Below, piece by piece: positions 43,550 through 46,155 of a stretch of 46,155 nt of DNA; within the stretch, counting starts at the first letter, position 1, and each line of letters begins with the position of its first letter. The position numbers and the translations under genes are program-made. Source of the DNA: Hyphomicrobiales bacterium (lineage in GTDB: Bacteria; Pseudomonadota; Alphaproteobacteria; Rhizobiales; Rhizobiaceae); NCBI GenBank assembly GCA_002400845.2, contig NVRK02000013.1, forward strand, positions 1-46,155, in the 5' to 3' direction. A model generated the notes under the pieces. That model had not been told where the DNA came from. It saw only the letters and a program-made list of their open reading frames with translations, and did no database searches.

Positions 43550-43889
43550 TTGATACAAACCTATGGCGTAAAAACATTTATCTGCCGAGCCACTGCAAAC
43601 TCTTAAATCGCATATCAGAGGTGTAGTGTTACTTATATATCCAGATTGCACCTTACATTGGTGACGTCTCTATTTAGTTAGCTATTGTATATGTCATTTT
43701 TAGATAGACGAATCACTTACAATAAATCAAAAATGCAATCTCGATGGTTGAGTAAAACTTTTTGCCTGTGAATAGCGGGATTAGCTTTGAAAATTCAATT
43801 TAGGTCTTGAAATATAGATGTGAGTAGCAAAAACTAAAATCTATTGAAGTGTATTAAAATATAGCGCTCAGGGAAAATTTTATAAGCAC
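43550..43889. other. 43.5-43.9 kb intergenic region before dnaB
   Basis: 340 bases, A+T-rich except for about 43560-43680, which is visibly less so. That stretch contains AGGTGTA (about 43619) and TGCACCT (about 43648), able to pair with one G-U. No coding frame of interest. I cannot name an RNA family; possibly a small RNA or the dnaB leader. Confidence 0.4.
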
Positions 43890-45416
43890 ATGGCAGAAAA
43901 TGTAACACCATTTAACCCAGCAGACGCTGCACAGCAGGGTAATTCTCAGAAAAAATCTGAAGGCGATTCGCAATATCGTGTTGCCCCACAAAACGTTGAA
44001 GCTGAACAAGCTTTGCTTGGTGCTATATTTGTAAACAACGATGCCTATTATCGTGTGTCTGATTTTTTGCAAGCTGAACATTTTCAAGAACCAATTCATA
44101 AGCAAATCTACAAAGTAGCATCTGACATGATCCGCGCTGGTAAACGCGCAAACCCTGTTACACTAAAAACTTTTTTGCCCGCAGATGAAAAAATTGGTGA
44201 CATAACTGTTACGCAATATTTGGCTCGCCTAGCCGCAGAAGCAACAACCATTATTAACGCAGAAGATTATGGTCGTTCGATCTACGATCTAGCAACACGT
44301 CGTAATTTGATTACCATTGGCGAAGACATGGTGAATGTTGCTTATGACGCGCCCATCGACATGCCACCAAACGAACAGATTGAAGACGCAGAGCGCCGCC
44401 TATTTGAACTTGCCGAAACAGGCACTACTAATGGTGGGTTTCACGATTTTGGTTCAGCGATCAATACAGCGATTGATCTTGCCGCCGCCGCCTTTGAGCG
44501 TGAGGGGGGGTTATCTGGTGTTGCGACAGGCATTAATGCGCTCGACAGCAGAATGGGTGGCTTGCAATCTTCTGATTTGATCGTATTGGCTGGTCGTCCT
44601 GGTATGGGTAAAACCTCGCTCGCAACGAACATTGCCTTTAATGTTGCGCATGCTTATCGCGGTGATGTTGCCGCCGATGGTACGCCCAAAGCTATTGATG
44701 GTGGCATTGTTGGTTTCTTCTCACTAGAGATGAGCGCCGACCAATTGGCGACACGTATTATTTCTGAACAAGCAGAAGTATCTTCTTCAAAAATTCGTCG
44801 TGGTGAAATTAACGAATCTGAATTTGAGAAACTTTCTTTTTGTGCGCAAGAAATGCAAAAAGTTCCGCTATTCATAGATGAAACAGGTGGTATTTCTATC
44901 GCTCAATTGGCGGCACGTGCAAGACGATTGAAACGTCAACGCGGGCTTGACCTACTCATCATTGACTATATTCAATTGATGCAGGGTTCTGGCAAGAATG
45001 CTGGTAACCGTGTGCAAGAAGTAACCGAAATTACAACGGGTCTTAAAGCCTTGGCGAAAGAATTGGCTGTGCCTATAATCGCCCTTTCTCAGCTTTCGCG
45101 TCAGGTGGAAAACCGAGACGACAAACATCCGCAACTTTCTGATCTTCGTGAATCTGGTTCTATTGAGCAAGATGCCGATGTGGTGCTGTTTGTGTATCGT
45201 GAAGAATATTATATTCAGAACAAAGAACCCAAAGAAGGCACCGAAGAGTGGTTTAAGTGGGAGATGGAATTGCGCGAAGCAAAAGGCAAGGCCGAAATTG
45301 TTGTCGCCAAGCAACGTCACGGTCCTACAGGCATTGCCAAAGTTGGTTTCCAAGCACAGTTCACGCGCTTTACCGATTTGGCTGAAGAAGATCACCTTCC
45401 AGAGCGCCACGAATAG
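43890..45416 (+). CDS. dnaB: Replicative DNA helicase
   Basis: Hexameric 5'-3' helicase that unwinds the fork. It has 508 residues. The N-terminal domain (about 30-150) begins VAPQNVEAEQALLGAIFVNNDAYYRVSDFL. The linker is followed by the RecA-like C-terminal domain, with GRPGMGKT (Walker A, 235-242), LDLLIIDYIQLMQG (Walker B), SQLSRQVENRDDKHPQLSDLRESGSIEQDADVV and a final FTRFTDL. A short insertion (AYRGDVAADGTPKAIDGG) after the Walker A helix is usual in alphaproteobacterial DnaB. The Shine-Dalgarno region is weak (AGGGA about 15 bases upstream). alr follows after 14 bases in the same direction. Confidence 0.97.
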   Translation: MAENVTPFNPADAAQQGNSQKKSEGDSQYRVAPQNVEAEQALLGAIFVNNDAYYRVSDFLQAEHFQEPIHKQIYKVASDMIRAGKRANPVTLKTFLPADEKIGDITVTQYLARLAAEATTIINAEDYGRSIYDLATRRNLITIGEDMVNVAYDAPIDMPPNEQIEDAERRLFELAETGTTNGGFHDFGSAINTAIDLAAAAFEREGGLSGVATGINALDSRMGGLQSSDLIVLAGRPGMGKTSLATNIAFNVAHAYRGDVAADGTPKAIDGGIVGFFSLEMSADQLATRIISEQAEVSSSKIRRGEINESEFEKLSFCAQEMQKVPLFIDETGGISIAQLAARARRLKRQRGLDLLIIDYIQLMQGSGKNAGNRVQEVTEITTGLKALAKELAVPIIALSQLSRQVENRDDKHPQLSDLRESGSIEQDADVVLFVYREEYYIQNKEPKEGTEEWFKWEMELREAKGKAEIVVAKQRHGPTGIAKVGFQAQFTRFTDLAEEDHLPERHE

Positions 45417-45430
45417 TATATACTTAATAT

Positions 45431-46155
45431 ATGACTGATTCACCGATTACAGAACTAGACGGAGCCGTATTATACGGTAATGGCCGTTTAACAATTGACC
45501 TTGGCGCGCTTGTTGCAAATTGGAAGAAGCTTGGCAAAATTGCTAAAACTGAAAACAAAAACAATGAAGCTGCCGCCGTTGTTAAAGCCAATGCGTACGG
45601 CCTTGGCATAGAAGAAGTTGTGCCTGCGCTAAGCAATGCAGGTTGCGAGACTTTTTTTGTTGCTACCATAAGAGAAGGCATGCGGGTTCGTAAGAAAAAC
45701 AAGACTGCACGTATTTATGTACTCAATGGGTTTCACCCAAGCATATGGGCGACTTATAAAAAATCTAAACTAACACCTGTTCTTTGTACACCTCAAGACA
45801 TTGAGGCTTTTCTTGAATTACCAGGCAAGAAAAATGAAGCCGCATTACACATAGATACAGGCATGAATCGTCTTGGTCTTTCTGCGGCAGAACTTAGCGT
45901 TCTTGTAAATGATGAAGCTAAAATGTCGGCGTTTAAACCAGTATTAATCATGAGCCATTTTGCTTGCGCAGATGATCCAGCGCATCGCTTGAACAAAAAA
46001 CAGATTGCTGCATTTGCAATGGCGACACTAAAATTTCCTGATGCAAAACGCTCGCTTGCCAACAGCGCTGGCATCTTCTTAGGGCCAAATGCGCACTATG
46101 ACCTCGTTCGATGTGGCGTGGCCATGTATGGCGGCGAAGCGGTAAACGATGTGCC
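45431..46155 (+). CDS. alr: Alanine racemase, N-terminal part (cut by window edge)
   Basis: PLP-dependent racemase giving D-alanine for peptidoglycan. The ATG at 45431 opens a frame to the window edge, about 241 residues. The PLP lysine K52 lies in AAAVVKANAYGLG. Further motifs are HIDTGMNRLGL (ligand region) and LANSAGIFLGPNAHYDLVRCGVAMYGG, characteristic of Alr. dnaB-alr adjacency is typical of Hyphomicrobiales, where radA follows. The C-terminal beta-barrel with the catalytic Tyr is outside the window. Confidence 0.95.
   Translation, partial: MTDSPITELDGAVLYGNGRLTIDLGALVANWKKLGKIAKTENKNNEAAAVVKANAYGLGIEEVVPALSNAGCETFFVATIREGMRVRKKNKTARIYVLNGFHPSIWATYKKSKLTPVLCTPQDIEAFLELPGKKNEAALHIDTGMNRLGLSAAELSVLVNDEAKMSAFKPVLIMSHFACADDPAHRLNKKQIAAFAMATLKFPDAKRSLANSAGIFLGPNAHYDLVRCGVAMYGGEAVNDV

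Noticed and set aside
1-46155. Search for a CRISPR array, phage genes, IS elements, rRNA or tRNA
   Set aside because: No regularly spaced repeats of CRISPR length, no transposase or integrase, no tRNA or rRNA sequence recognised by eye.

Overview
This 46 kb window is A+T-rich and compact (about 60% A+T by eye). It reads as core chromosome of an alphaproteobacterium, most likely of the order Hyphomicrobiales (Rhizobiales). Evidence: the blocks SDR-uvrC-pgsA-moaD-moaE, ndk ... holC-pepA-lptG-lptD-surA-pdxA-rsmA, the convergent gmk-yicC-mltG-fabF-acpP-fabG-fabD, and rpsF-rpsR-DUF2232-rplI-dnaB-alr, an HdaA-type DnaA homologue, and a textbook CtrA-type box (TTAA-N7-TTAAC). The low G+C is unusual for classical rhizobia and suggests a marine or streamlined relative; this is inference. 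I see no phage, IS element, CRISPR array, rRNA or tRNA.

Layout. 1-8.1 kb: the 5' part of aspS (minus), rnd (plus), then a minus-strand run of hdaA, ppk, ppx (polyphosphate synthesis and hydrolysis) and an AI-2E-family permease. 8.3-13.8 kb, plus: purM-purN, rlmJ, an AIM24/TIGR00266 protein, a Ca2+/cation antiporter and an SDR of the FolM/pteridine-reductase type. 13.8-17.3 kb, plus: uvrC, pgsA, moaD, moaE. 17.4-24.5 kb: a YafK-like L,D-transpeptidase, ndk, a GST, an ABC-F ATPase (plus), an unrecognised membrane protein, holC and pepA. 24.8-31.5 kb, plus: envelope operon lptG-lptD-surA-like-pdxA-rsmA. 31.5-38.4 kb, minus: gmk, yicC, mltG, fabF, acpP, fabG, fabD. 38.5-40.1 kb: a small ArsC/YffB-like gene, REP-like repeats and a lipoprotein hydrolase. 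40.2-46.2 kb, plus: rpsF-rpsR-DUF2232-rplI, a small secreted protein of unknown function, dnaB and the 5' part of alr.

The genes are mainly housekeeping: envelope biogenesis (lptG, lptD, surA, mltG, L,D-transpeptidase), fatty-acid synthesis, nucleotide metabolism (purMN, ndk, gmk), replication (hdaA, holC, dnaB) and translation. I do not see a convincing undescribed multi-gene system. The most interesting departures from the expected pattern are small. lptF is missing from its usual slot upstream of lptG. A CtrA-like box and a 12-codon leader ORF sit in that same slot. The SurA-like chaperone carries a lipobox. A 28-bp tandem repeat duplicates the rpsR stop region and its hairpin. Three REP-like copies lie downstream of the ArsC-like gene. 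Two A+T-rich intergenic regions may hold regulatory RNA.
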